Source: Cristatella mucedo (taxonomy: Eukaryota; Bryozoa; Phylactolaemata; Cristatellidae). From it: 64,000 nt of DNA. Numbering within the stretch: the first letter of the stretch is position 1; every line of letters begins with the position of its first letter. The stretch covers positions 2,562,501 through 2,626,500 of the forward strand of contig WPIO01000017.1 of NCBI GenBank assembly GCA_009760855.2. The letters run 5' to 3'. The position numbers and the translations under genes are program-made. Shown in pieces: positions 23,500 through 35,900 of this stretch. A model generated the notes under the pieces. That model was not told the origin of the DNA and searched no databases. It saw only the letters and a program-made list of their open reading frames with translations.

Positions 23500-24500
23500 T
23501 TCGGCTGTTTGCAAAACAGTGTCCTGCATCTTATGAGATGTTTGGCATATTTTTACAGTGCATTATATTGAATCTATTAGATTTAGCAGATAGCAATGTT
23601 TAACTAATGTCAGCTGAAAACAGTGACCTTGACTTTTATAGGTCATCAGAAGGTCATCACAGCAGCTACGGTTGCATTATACGATAGCTCATGTTACTCT
23701 TGTGGTTTGTGCCAATTTGCATGCCGATCGTTTTGTTAGTAATATTGAGAAACACTAATAAATGAACCTATTGGCGTGAACCTGGGTCCCCACAAAAGCC
23801 CTATGCTCTGTGAATTAATTATTTTCTAGAAAATAGTCAAAATCGTAGAAAAACCTCATGTTCAGTTATACCTGTCGTGTTAAAAACGGAGGACGCCAAC
23901 ATAGTTTCCGCATTCGCTCACGGCGCCGCATATGGAGTTCGTAAAGAAAAAACTGGCGGTTGGTGTCGAAACGCCGAAGACGAAGCCCAAGCGACGGAAC
24001 GAGCCCCCGCCCCGCCCCCGGGGGGGGCCGCTCCCCCCCCCCCGCTCTACATCCTGAACAGACCTCACTACTATCTTTCTTCGCCAACAAGTAGAGAATA
24101 AAAATTGAACTTTGATCGCGGCATATTTTTATTGACCAAAAGAAGACGATTGAGCCAATAACGAGGTCTATCTGACTATTATTCGCTACGTTATAGAGGT
24201 TTTGCAAGACCCTAGTCCTTTTGGGGACCTGGGTAACCACCAATAGGTTCAAATGGGTTGTGAGGGAGATAAGTCTTATAGGCGAATCGTAAATGTGTGA
24301 GGACACCGTTGTACTAACCGAGCAGCACATGGTAGTCGTCTCTGTTCAGTGAAAAAACATGACGCGTTTCAACATGCTCTCGTTCAAATAAGCTCGAACG
24401 TAGTAATGTGCCTTTTTATTTATAAGATTTTTCTCTATTTCACAATTTCAAAATGCTCCAAGTGGATCCACAGAAATGCTCCAAACGCCACTCTAAATAA
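23500..24500. other. Intergenic, includes a C/G homopolymer cluster
   Basis: No supported gene. Near 24005-24043 a run of C, then G, then C tracts (CCCCCGGGGGGGG-type) could form quadruplex or hairpin structure and may be hard to sequence. Confidence 0.5.
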
Positions 24501-24504
24501 ATAA

Positions 24505-24648
24505 ATATAATTCATCCATATAGCGCCCCAAGAGAACTTAATCTCTATTCAGGCGCTTCACATATGCCTCGGGGCTCGAGCCCACGACCTCATTCAGACC
24601 TTGTTCGGAGCGAGCACCTTAACCGCTAGACCAAACCAGCTCGGATCT
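24505..24648 (-). repeat. SINE-1 copy
   Basis: - strand tRNA-like head (GGTCTAGCGGTTAAGG, GGGCTCGAGCCC) and tail GAATAGAGATTAAGTTCTCT. Confidence 0.9.
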
Positions 24649-24698
24649 CTAACGAGATTCAGCTCGCTACGAGCGTTCCTCCTTCCACCACTAACTAG

Positions 24699-25019
24699 GA
24701 GTACACAAACTCAAATGGCTTATGCCGAAACGATCCTGCCCGACGTCTATCATCCGCGTCTCGAGCCTTTTCGGCGAACATGCGCCGTCGGAACTCCTGC
24801 CGTTGTCGACAGGTATTTCGATTGCCTGCCACACTCCATGCACGGCGACGAAGGCACATACTCGTTTGATCTGGCTAGCGACCAGGCCCAGCCCCAGAGC
24901 CGTGCTGTGGCCAGCCCCGTGGCGACGGCTCCATGCTTGCCACTGCCAAAGTGCCGACTGCCGCCGTCACTAGTCACCACCCAGCCAGCAACGCAGCGGA
25001 CGATAGTGTTCAGTCTTCA
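24699..25019 (+). CDS. Possible exon of an unrecognised gene
   Basis: An acceptor-like TCCACCACTAACTAG precedes 24699 and a full-consensus donor GTAAGT follows 25019. The frame from Met 24715 is open for about 101 codons. It starts MAYAETILPDVYHPRLEPFR and has an aromatic/acidic segment (DRYFDCLPHSMHGDEGTYSF) before an Ala/Pro-rich tail. Composition and splice signals look like a genuine exon in AT-rich surroundings. No family recognised and no partner exon found. Confidence 0.35.
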
Positions 25020-25139
25020 GTAAGTCTTCCTCGGAGCGCGGTTCCATGTGTGCTAATTTAATCGCTTGCGAGAAACAACCATTTTTTGTTATTTCAAGAA
25101 GAAGATTTAGAAGCGAATTGTCTTCTCAAAGGTATGCAA

Positions 25140-25691
25140 GGGCAAGTGGTGTACCTTCGGACGACCTTACCGTCGGACAGTATCAATTTAAGTAGGTTAG
25201 CAATGTGATATATACATGCAAAAATTCAAGACTGTAGCATTTTCTAAAGGTGGCAACTCTGTTCTGTTTGCTTAGTTATTTGTGCACTGTGTCGTCAACG
25301 GTCGCAGTCAGAACTTTTTTCGATCAAAAAATAAATATTTTCATAGTTATACTGTACTGTATATTCCGTTTGTTTCATGTTGGTATGATACGTATTATAT
25401 ATGAATATGAACTATATGTTTTGAGCATTCTAAATATATTGTCTGTTTTGAATATTCAAATCCTCAAATTATTTTACACGTGAAAGTTTCTGAAAATACC
25501 CTTTGTTGTACCTCCGGCCATTCATGTTGTTGTACCTTCGAACGTCCAAACGTACAACTACATTTTATTAATTTCGTATACCTATTTATTTTGTTACCAT
25601 GATGCGAAGTAAACATAGTATAAAAAGAAAAACATACTTCTATGGATAATTTAAAATAATGATTTTGTCCGGAGGTACACTACTTGTCCAT
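25140..25691. mobile_element. Short TIR DNA element, unclassified, 552 bp
   Basis: Terminal inverted repeats of 23 bp agree at 20 positions and share the core GTGTACCTYCGGAC. The left is at 25140-25162 and the inverted right at 25669-25691. Two more copies of the TIR core (GTACCTCCGG, GTACCTTCGA) lie inside near 25508 and 25534. The interior is AT-rich with no transposase. I could not define a clean target-site duplication. Confidence 0.6.
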
Positions 25692-25830
25692 ATGCTTTAA
25701 TGTTTAACGAAGTTGACTTTTTTACAGATTAGCAATTAACGAAATTAACTATTTAATTAAGGGTTTATTAACGCCGTTTTAGATAGCTAAATAACATTTT
25801 AAAAATCTTTATTTCAGCTCCGCCACCAGA

Positions 25831-28059
25831 ATGGCATCTGATAAAATGAAGAGATAAACTGGAGAAGAAAATCAAGAATTTAATCAGGATTGGACGGAGT
25901 CGTTTGCGTTCATATGCAACACAGATTGCCTTCCGATTTGTCTCATTTGCCAAGAAAAACTTGCACACAATAAGAAGTCAAATTTGGAGAGACACTTCAC
26001 TACAAAACATACCCGATTCACTGCTAAATATCCAACCGGTGACTCACGGAAAAAAGCTGTTAAAGAGCTTCAAAAACAAAAACAACAGTCGAGTTCTATG
26101 CTAAGTAACTGGGCGCAATCTTCAAATAATGTAAATCTGGCATTATCACTACAAATTGAAAAAAGAGGGAAACTATTCACAGATGGTGAGTACTTCAAAG
26201 ATTGCTTCATACGTGGAGCTGAATAACTGTTTTGTGATTTCAAAAACAAAACCAAAATCATGAAGAAAATCAAAGATTTGCCATTATCTGCTAAAATAGT
26301 ACAAGATAGAACTTCTAAAATGTCTTCAAATGTAACACACATGCAAGTGGAAGACATTCAATTGGCTTCTGCTTTATCACTTGATATGGATGAGTCTTGC
26401 GATATAAAAGACACTGCAAAGTAACCTTTTCGTCAGGTATATGTCGTCGTAAGGTCCAAAAGAAGAACTGCTAGGATTGCTGCCGCTCTCAGGGCAAACT
26501 CGTGGAGAAGATGTAGAAAATGCTGTGCAAAAATGCCTGGAAGACTATGAAATCGATATAAATAAAATTGTTTCCATAGCAACTGATAGAGCCAGAAGTA
26601 TGACAGGAATACATAAAGGGGTAACAACGATTCTTCGGCAAAAAATAAACCACGAAATTTTAACGTTTCACTGCATAAATCATCAAGAGGCACTTTGTGC
26701 CCAAACATTTCCGACCGAAATGGTTGAGAACTTGGTTATTAAGATCATTGACAGCATTTGGCAAAAGCACTCTACCATCGCCAGTTTAAGGAATTTCTTG
26801 AAGAAATAGAAAGCCAGTATTCTGACCTACTTCTGCACAATAAAGTGCGATGGCTTTCCAGGTATAACGTATTGAAATGTTTTGCTTCTTGCTTGAGTGA
26901 AACAAAAACATTCTTCAATGAAAAAGGCATTGTCCATCCTGAATTGAAAGAAGACAAATGGCTGCAAAAATTCAACTTCATGGTGGATATCACAAAGAAA
27001 CTAAATGAGCTAAATGTAAAACTGCAAGGGAAGGGAAACCCAGCCTATTCCTTGCTTGAAGAAGTGGTTTGTTTCGAAAAAAAATTACTTCTTTCTGTCG
27101 AAGACGTGGAGAGCGATAAATTAATTCATTTCGAAAATCTGAAGCAATATCGCGATGAAACCAATGCAACTATTGACACGAATTACTTCAGCATTACTAT
27201 AAACAAAATGAAGGATGGATTCGCTGAGAGATTTGAGCAATTCAAAACAAACGCGAGTACTCTGGCGTTCATAGTAAATCCTCTCAACACAAATACAAAT
27301 AAGATCAACATTGAGCCATTTGGAATTGATGCTGGTTAGCTTCAAATGCAATTGCTGGATTTGAAAACCAAACATTTGTGGAGTGGTAAGTTCACAGAAC
27401 TCAAGAGCAAGTTAGAAGAGTTGGAGGTCCAGAAAAGCATGCACGTTACGATGCACAAATGGACAGCTCTAAAAGAAATGCCACGAGTTGAGGCACTCAT
27501 ATTTGACGCATGGAGTAGTCTTCCAGAATGCTACAGTGAGGTGAAGAAGTTGGCATTTGGAGTGCTGAAGATCTTCGGGTCAACATATTCGTGCGAGCAA
27601 GCGTTCTCTTGCATGAATATAATAAAAAGTAAAGTAAGAAGCCAAATAACAAAAACAAATCTAGAGGCATGCTTGAAACTAAAAACAACAAGTTATGAGC
27701 TAGATTTAACCAAACTTGCAAAAGGCATGCAAGGCCAATGCTCCCATTGATGTAACTATTGTAAATATCTATTATTCAATAATTATAGTTATATTATTTG
27801 ATTACTAATTTTATTATTCTAGCAGAGCTAGCTCAAATACTTTAATATGCTTTGTGCGAAACATTTGTATGTTTTTATATGAATAAATATTATTTCATAT
27901 TTAAAGCTATTTATTTTAAATCAAAAATCAAATTTATATCCCTAATCCGAATCAAATACCGTAATATTGAAATAAAAATGTTAGTGGCTCTTTAAAAACT
28001 GGGAAATTTTGTAAATTGTAACTTTTGGCTCTTCCGTCTCAAAAGGTTGCCGACCCCTG
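25831..28059 (+). pseudogene. Broken hAT transposase (GTF2IRD2/Charlie-like) with right TIR
   Basis: Remnant of an autonomous hAT transposase. In order: BED-type finger (CLICQEKLAHNKKSNLERHF) about 25935-26010; [91 protein letters not shown]; and the C-terminal hATC dimerisation region (FGSTYSCEQAFSCMNIIKSK) near 27577. The family is the one domesticated in mammalian GTF2IRD2. Damage: in-frame stops near 25861, 26224, 26422 and 27337, and two frame changes (near 26460 and 26760). The right end, AGGTTGCCGACCCCTG, stops at 28059 and is a typical hAT TIR. No matching left TIR was found, so the 5' end is lost or rearranged. It is much more AT-rich than the nearby genes. Confidence 0.9.
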
Positions 28060-28109
28060 GGCTAGCCAAATAGCTGGCTGGCTCAGCCGACACTGGCTCG
28101 CTCTCTGCT

Positions 28110-28904
<795 letters not shown>

Positions 28905-31068
28905 TTCAATCAAAATTAGCAGAATGTCGCTGAGGCGTTGCTAGCCCACGGAGGCACTGAAACGACTCAAGATGCGCTCCTTCACCGAGAACGATCGTTC
29001 CGCGGCGGACGAAGAAACTGGAATTGTTGCCATTCGATACAATGTGGTTTCGGATCAAATATCATTAAAATATCATATGATATGATATAATATCATTTAT
29101 TATATCATAATTTATATATTATTATTTTATTTATATTATTTATATTTCATTTATATTATTATTATATTTATTTTATATTATATATTTATTATATCATAAA
29201 TAATTTATGATATCATATACAATCCAATGTGGTTTCGGATCAAAAGACGCAGCGCGCCAGCCTTGCACGGGGACCGCATTGTTGATGACTGTGCCTATCT
29301 GGATATACGCCGAAAGTGATGGCGACCTCGCGACGCAGGCAGTCGAGTTGTCGCTGCTGGTTCATCGCACTATGCAAGTCCATTGGCTTCCAATGTAGGT
29401 TCACGAACTCGATAATCAAGGTCAAGGCTGCCGAATCGAACTGCGGAAAGTTGTACGGCATGCAATGTCGTCTGGCTTTGAGTACCTGCACACTGGAATA
29501 GTTGAACCGACTGTCAAGCACACGCAGGATTTTGTCGAAAATGACGTAGAAAATGTTGATGGCGATACCAGTCCTGAAGGGTTGTGATGTGATCGATGCG
29601 TCCGGCGCCTAGTAGCCAGGTGCAAGTGACGCTCTTCCCTGGTGCACGCTGCTGTCGCGATTGGGAATGAAGCTGCTGTGCTGCCGGGAAAATTCCTCGG
29701 CCTCGTCGCAAATCGCAAGGACATTTGCGTCGGTCGTCGCTACGCATCGACGCCCTGAGCTGGACAAGCTGGTGCGAGCAACCCGTGCCGCTGCATTACC
29801 AAGGTCCTGGCCCCTGCAGCATCTCAGACAGTAACATGAGTCAGCTCGAGCACCTCGATAACGAGAAACATCATCAATATGAACTCGAGAGTGTCAATCT
29901 GCGCCAGAAACTCTGTCGCCTGAGCACTACGCTTCGAATCGGTTGTCGACAGCAGTTTCTGCAAGTGCCAGCCGCAGAGGACCGCACGTACTCGCGATGG
30001 CGAGGAGCGCCGTCACGAGTACGACGAGCGACCGCCGCGTTTCACAGATCTGCTTCAGTTTCAGCAGTCTAGGTTGTGGCCTGCGGTTCAGCCGCTTTTC
30101 ATCGCGAGATCGCGTTTGGATGGCGTCTCGACATGCGCATCGTGATCAAAGAGCTCATTCTCGGCCTCAATTTCCTTGAGTACTCGGCCTCAATTTCATT
30201 GAGCTGTTCCTTTTTCGTGGCGGTGAAGGAGCGATGCGCTATTAGCGCGGGCAGGGACTGAACCTTAGAGAAGAAACCATTCGCCAATGGGATGGACTTT
30301 GCTGCTTAGACAATCACCAAGTTCTGGCGATGTGCGTAACTGTGTACGTAATTGGCATTTGGTGATCATCCTCAACGAACTAGTCCCTGCAGGCGGTTGA
30401 ACTCGCCGGACATGGTGGAGGCGCCATCGTAACATTAAGCAACGATTCCGCTGGGATTAAGGTTGCTGGCCCCCAAGGCCTCATGTATCGATTGGATCAA
30501 ATCTGCCGCCCCGGTCGATGGCACGTCAACCCGGGCAAGAGATAGCTCGGAGACATCTTAGGTTTTGTTCACGAAGCGAATATAGAGACTCAGCTGCTCT
30601 CGTTTGGCTGCGTCGGTCAATTCGTCGGCGCAAATCGCATAGCAAAGAGACAGGTCCTCATTATTCAACTCACAAAATGTAGCCGCCCGAGCCTGGCCAG
30701 CAATGACGTGGAGCATTTGGTTCTGAGTCTGTGGCGAGATGCACTCCTTCCTCTCCGAGAGGCTGTCCCACAATTTCTTTCGCTCCGGGTCGTCATTGAG
30801 TTTGAAGTCGAGCAGCTCAAGGACATTTCCGTGGTTGTTGCTGGCTGAATGGTTATGCTCGCGATGACCGCGAAAAGGGAGACCATGCCGATCAAGAGAG
30901 AGGACAACATAGAAGATCAGTGCCAGACCTTTCCGGTTCAGTTGACGCTGCTGTTCCCATTTCCACTTTTCCTTCAAGCCGATCTCGGCCAGGACCTCAC
31001 AGATAGCCTGTCCTGGCTGTATCTGCTGTTTGCGGATTCTAACAACCACCCTGGGTGTGGTCGTTAGA
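28905..31068 (-). pseudogene. Broken hAT transposase (ZMYM1/DUF4371-like)
   Basis: A second, unrelated hAT transposase on the - strand, GC-rich. Upstream part: GLPFRGHREHNHSASNNHGN, NVLELLDFKLNDDP, ISPQTQNQMLHVIAG and CYAICADELTDAAKREQLSL, typical of the DUF4371 segment of TTF/ZMYM-type hAT proteins. Then NLVIV and GFFSKVQSLPALIAH, then RVLDSRFNYSSVQVLKARRH, and finally the hATC motif SSSAAERSFSVKERILSRF near 28965-29035. Many stops and frame changes, and a 165-bp AT-rich insertion (29060-29224) before the hATC end. The 5' end abuts a LINE-A copy. No TIRs recognised. Confidence 0.8.
29060..29224. repeat. AT-rich insertion flanked by a 20-bp direct repeat
   Basis: A roughly 165-bp, almost pure A/T segment with many ATATCATATGATAT-type palindromes splits the hAT relic. 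CAATGTGGTTTCGGATCAAA occurs on both sides (29040-29059 and 29225-29244), so the insertion duplicated 20 bp of target. Confidence 0.85.
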
Positions 31069-32055
31069 ATAAACTCTCTTTCTGCATGTATTGATGACAT
31101 CCGCACATGAATGGCGGCAAACTTTCTTAAATTGATTAAACCAACTTGGCAGTTATGGGCAAATAAAGTGTCTCAGAAATTGTAAAGATTAAAACTCACA
31201 ATCAGCTCTGCTATCTCCTATCTCCTGTTGAATTTGCAAGAAATCTAGATGTCATGTTCCATAGTGATCTTTCATTACACGACCACATAAGCTCCAAAAT
31301 CAAGTCTGCCTAATTTCAACTAAGTAACATTGCAAAAAAGTTCTGGCTTGTTTAGGCAGGAATATCACATCTAAATTGCTCCATGCAATTGAAACATCTT
31401 GTCTTGACTTCTGTAACTCACTACTTGTTGGTCTACCGGCATGTGCAATCATGCGCTTACAGCTAGTGCAAAACTCTGCAGCTAGGCTTGTCTGTCGTGA
31501 GCGTCGCATTTCCCTGATCACATCACTTCTCGCCGACCTGCACTGGCTACCAGTACTTAAAATTGTGTCGCGGAATTTTAGGTCCCTTTATTTTTTTGGC
31601 TCCAGCCTATTTATCATATCTACTCTCCCATCAGGCTAAGCATAGCACCACTCGCTTGTTGGAATCAAATCGTGTACCAATACCTCGTACGAACCTGAAG
31701 CCCTTTGGAGACCGTATCTTTAGTTCATGTTGGTGAGCCGTAATGGCTCGCACTAGGTAAGGTGTTTGTTTTTCACGACCTCGGTCCCGAGGTCGTGCTT
31801 TCGAATCCTGTGGTGGGCGATCCTTTATCGCCGCTGCAACCGGTGGTGATAGCCGTCAAGGCTTCTCTGTCGCTATGAAAAAGAGGCTGTTAAATCAGCT
31901 AGTCTTTTTTTCATGCATTCCCAAAGCCCGGAACTCACTTCCGACTTGCACCACGACATCCCACGAATTGACCACATTTACCAAGAAACTAAAAACGTAT
32001 CTATTTATCACAGCACTTAATGGCCCCGTGCGATTCCATTATTATTACTCATACC
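31069..32055 (+). mobile_element. LINE-A fragment interrupted by SINE-2
   Basis: From the region encoding GVLMTS/IRT-like sequence through SCLDFCNSLLVGLPACAIMR and LARLVCRERRI to ELTTFTKKLKTYLF, with frameshifts. SINE-2 (31730-31909) splits it in the segment before PKARNSLPTC. Confidence 0.88.
31730..31909 (+). repeat. SINE-2, full-length reference copy (180 bp)
   Basis: Starts TTGGTGAGCC and has the A-box-like TGGCTCGCACTAGG, the inverted repeat CACGACCTCGG/CCGAGGTCGTG and a B box region TTTCGAATCC. It ends GCTAGTC plus a T-tract. Flanked by the direct repeat TTCATG (31724-31729 and 31910-31915), so the borders are well defined. Confidence 0.92.
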
Positions 32056-32589
32056 GCAATTAAGGCTGACCTCAAAAGTAGATTCGAGTTTCGCGGACAC
32101 TATCGCTAACCTCATTTAAAACATTATGCATCTGCACTATGAGCAATTATGCTCGAAATAAATGGACGCCACTATTCAATCAGACACTCGAGAGCTGTGA
32201 GTATTCAATCATTCCCTGAGCTATTGAGGGTGGGCACTTTGCCTAAATTTTCTCAAGTTGAGCACTGCCCTGATTCGCAATTAGCTAAAATTTATGTAAG
32301 AGCTGCTCTTTAATTCGATGAAGTTTAGAAAGCAATTTTTTCGTATGCCCCAGGTTGACACTGCTTTCCTATTTGTCAAAGTTTATCAGCGTATTGTCCT
32401 GAATCTTCCACTTAGGGCAGTGCAAGCAGCCAGTTGAGAGCTCTCAGGCACTAAATTCCCCGAACAATGAAATGTATTGTACCCGTCCTGATCGAATGGC
32501 ATGCTTTACGTAAAACGGTCCTCTAAGACTAGCGCAAGATGACAGCTACACGTCCTCGGAAATTAATGGATTGTAATGTAACGTAATGA

Positions 32590-32715
32590 ATCTATGTATG
32601 TAACTTCACAAAGCCACAAAGACTATCTGGGTGTTACGCTGGAGAGCTTTGTATAGCGCACTCACAGCCTGAGCTACTTTTGATACAGCTCATCTGACAC
32701 CAACTGTTACATATG
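32590..32715 (-). mobile_element. LINE-B 3' end
   Basis: - strand copy of the LINE-B tail (GTGAGTGCGCTATACAAAGC, AGTCTTTGTGGCTTTGTGAA). 32056-32589 shows nothing recognisable. Confidence 0.75.
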
Positions 32716-32844
32716 TGCTTTAGCTGCTGCCGGTGCGCTATTTAACCGCAAAAGCAGAGCACGTAACGATTGCTAGTCCTTGAACAGGAATGACTAGTAC
32801 TGGTAGATTGAAGCATGGCTAATGAGTCGCAGTTGCTGCCCCTC

Positions 32845-33002
32845 AGTCCCAGGGATTAGGTGCTCGCACTTCCTTTGCGAAACCGGTCGTGGGTTCAAGA
32901 CCTGTAGCAGGCAATCCTTTAATGACCACTTCAGGTGGAGCGATAGCATCATAGGCTCTCCGGCCGCAATATAAAAGGGATTGTTGAATCAGCCAAGCGG
33001 TG
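32845..33002 (+). repeat. SINE-2 copy, diverged
   Basis: B box GGGTTCAAGACC, body GATAGCATCATAGGCTCTCC, end GGGATTGTTGAATCAGCC. Confidence 0.75.
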
Positions 33003-33350
33003 CCCTACTTTTGCTTTACCGATAAACGCAGGCATGCCGAAGGTAGCAGAGCACGGCAGCAGTGGACAGGAATAGAGAGAAGCACATATACGTGCACATC
33101 AGAGAGCAATTGAGAAAGGTGGAGACGAAAAAGAGAGAGAGAGAGCGAGCAAGAAAGGGACAAAGGCAGAGAGACGCCACCAGAGAAAGAGATCAATAAC
33201 AGAAAAGGGCAAGCCAGAGAAGATAGACAGACAGAAATATTGAAGTAGCTGTGGCAAATACTGAATACGTATGAGTGGGTGTGGATAGGGGAGACAGACA
33301 GAGAAAATAAGACCGAAGAGAGAGAGAGAGAGAGAGAGAAAGTGGAAGCA
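33003..33350. repeat. GA-rich low-complexity DNA
   Basis: (GA)n-type tracts, including about 33316-33340. Not coding. Confidence 0.7.
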
Positions 33351-33357
33351 TTAGCCG

Positions 33358-33525
33358 GGATGGCACACTAGGTATGGCTGTTGCTTTTCACGACCTCGGT
33401 CACGAGGTCGAGGGTTCAAATCCTGCGGTGAGCGATCCTTTATCGCCCCTGCAAGCGGTGATGATAGCTGTGAAGGCTCTTCTGTCGCTATACAAAAGAG
33501 GCTGCTAAATCAGCTAGTATTTTTT
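33358..33525 (+). repeat. SINE-2 copy
   Basis: GATGGCACACTAGG, CACGACCTCGGTCACGAGGT, B box GGTTCAAATCC, end AATCAGCTAGTATTTTTT. Confidence 0.9.
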
Positions 33526-33859
33526 ATTACAGAAGAGACAGATTGCTTGTACAATGGACGCCGGAGAGGGACTTCTAATAGCAGTAGAGAAGTGGCCAAC
33601 CATAGGCGGAAGCCAGCAGAGGTTGTACTACAACTTACAGAGGTTTTTTACCTAATCATGCAAGCAGCACCGGAAACAGCATTTTCGAAGGCAGCAAGGA
33701 AGACACTGTGCGAAGTTTGAGGAGCAGTTGGAAGGATGAGCTCCTTGGAGTAGCATGGGATATGTACCCGGGCACACCCACCCTGGCCTGCCAACCCTGA
33801 ACTGGCTAAATGTACTGCCTAAAATAAACTGACTGTGCATGACCTAAATAAACTGACTG

Positions 33860-34050
33860 CATGACGATGCTGACTTTGTGCATGTCATCCCTACCCATGT
33901 CATTCCTGTTATTTAATGAGCATGCTACCACTAAAGATTCGATCGTGCTTCCTTTGCAGCAAATTTAAATTGCTTTGAAAGAGATTGGGTTCTGTGAGGG
34001 CGCTATATCAAATGCACTATTATTGTTATTATTATTATTATTATTATAAC
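33860..34050 (+). mobile_element. LINE-A 3' UTR and tail
   Basis: Matches the 3' end only (TCGATCGTGCTTCCTTTGCA, then the tail hairpin and (ATT)n). Confidence 0.85.
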
Positions 34051-35074
34051 ACCTGCAGCAAAGCTCGTCGTACTTTTGTAGCCGATGCACACCATGCTGA
34101 ACTAAATGAACCAATAATGCTAGATAGTGCACGATGACAAGAGGAGTCTGTTCGGCAGTCACGACAGTTAGGTCAAATCTGTACAGCACCGACCGTATCC
34201 TACAACTGTATCCCCGAACAACAACTGACTCACTACCGCTGTATCTGGGTTTGTATATATTTTAAGCCACTATTCATGACATATTCAGTTCCCAGCCATT
34301 ATCATTCAGGGACCGACGTTGACAATTTTATTCACTGTTAAATCCGACCTCTTTGGCGTGCACACGTGTCATTACCGAATGGTACTGCTACTAAGAGCAG
34401 GCAAAGCCGTAATGACGGATGACTCAAGCCGTAACGGCGTAACGGCGACTCAAGCCGTAACGGTGGATCGCAGCCGTAATGGCCTAAAAGTGCATTCTGA
34501 CAGGAACCAAACATTAAACGTCCATAGCCATGCAATTTCTTACGCGCTGCGAGTAAAACAAGCGCTCACTATTCAAGCAGGTCTTTGCTGTCCCAGATTC
34601 CAAATTCAGCGCTGGCAGAACCTAGAATAGTCTTGAAAATTCCGTATCTGTCAGATAGTGTGAGCGCCACGCGGTGCGTCGGAAGCGGAAGAGTCATTCA
34701 GCCGACTCTTTTCCTTTACTTTTCCGCCTTAGTGAAACTTCAGCGCCGTCTGGCTGGCTTTTATAGGCGAAAAGTACAAAAAGAGTTCGCTCCTCGCTCG
34801 ACACTTGAAAAAAGCCAGCCCCCAAAAAAACAATTTCACCCTCAGGAAAATGACCAAGAAAGTTTATGCATAGTTTCCATATCATCTACAAAGTTTATTC
34901 CAATCAATTCTGACGAAAAAACTTGAATCTGCGCACCGCCCGACGAGCCTCAAGAATGGCTGGCGGGTGGGTGTGCAGGGCAAATGGGAGGAAACGGGAG
35001 GCCGAGTACAAATCGTCAGCTCGCTTTGGGCCATCAAATGAATAGGGACAGGGTGGATACGTTTAATTGGTCAC
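34051..35074. other. Intergenic, nothing recognised
   Basis: Short degenerate direct repeats around GACTCAAGCCGTAACGG lie at about 34410-34482. A 113-codon frame (34585-34926, +) has no recognisable domain. Confidence 0.4.
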
Positions 35075-35210
35075 CTGGAAAACATTCCTCAGCACGAATC
35101 TCTTTTACCATTCAATTGCATTTCACTTTGCAGCAAATGTAAAGCGCCTAGAGAGAGATTAAGTTCTCTGAGGGTGCTTTATCAAGTGAATTATTATTAT
35201 TATTATTATT
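35075..35210 (+). mobile_element. LINE-A tail
   Basis: ACTTTGCAGCAAATGTAAAG, hairpin, then (ATT)n at 35196-35210. Confidence 0.88.
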
Positions 35211-35900
35211 AATTTCAAGTTTGAATTCAAGTCTGAATTGCACGGATGGTAGCGCGGAGTGATTTCCGAGCATAGTATTGCTTAGTAGTGATAAACTGCG
35301 TCCCTATTTCCCTAGTTGTACCCCAAAAAATTTATACAAGACCAGTTGACCTGGCTTCCGGTTGGTTCGACCATGCGGGTCGATCGCCGTTAATAGTTTC
35401 TTTGAGCCACACACGCAGTCTTTTGACGTCTAAAGTTGGTTAGACCGTGCAAGTAACAATTTCGGTACAAATTAGCTAATTATGTCTGTAAAAGTAAGGT
35501 AATGTGTTCCCGGAGTATTTCTTCTAGGTTCGTATTTTTCCGCATACCGGGTTATCCTGCCAGTTTCTGTTGCTCGCCAGACGGCAAGCGTGCCCCCCTC
35601 CATGCACGCCCTGCCGGAGTTTACATTTGGCCCCGCCCCTAACTTCCACTCATCTCAGTGCTGCAGATCATTCCAAGCATTTGATACTTAAAAGTTTTTT
35701 GATATTTATAAATTTCAGTCCGTGCATCGTTAGCTTTATTTTGGGCGGGTTGGCGGCCGAAGGCTCGATACGCAGCTAGTCGACTTGGTACCAGCAGAGT
35801 CGCCGGCTCAGCGTAGGGTGAAGGTCGTTGCAGGCGTAGCCGGAAGCCGGCGTAGTGACCGAATAGCGGCGGTTCCTCGCTGTCAACCGTCGGGCGTGAA

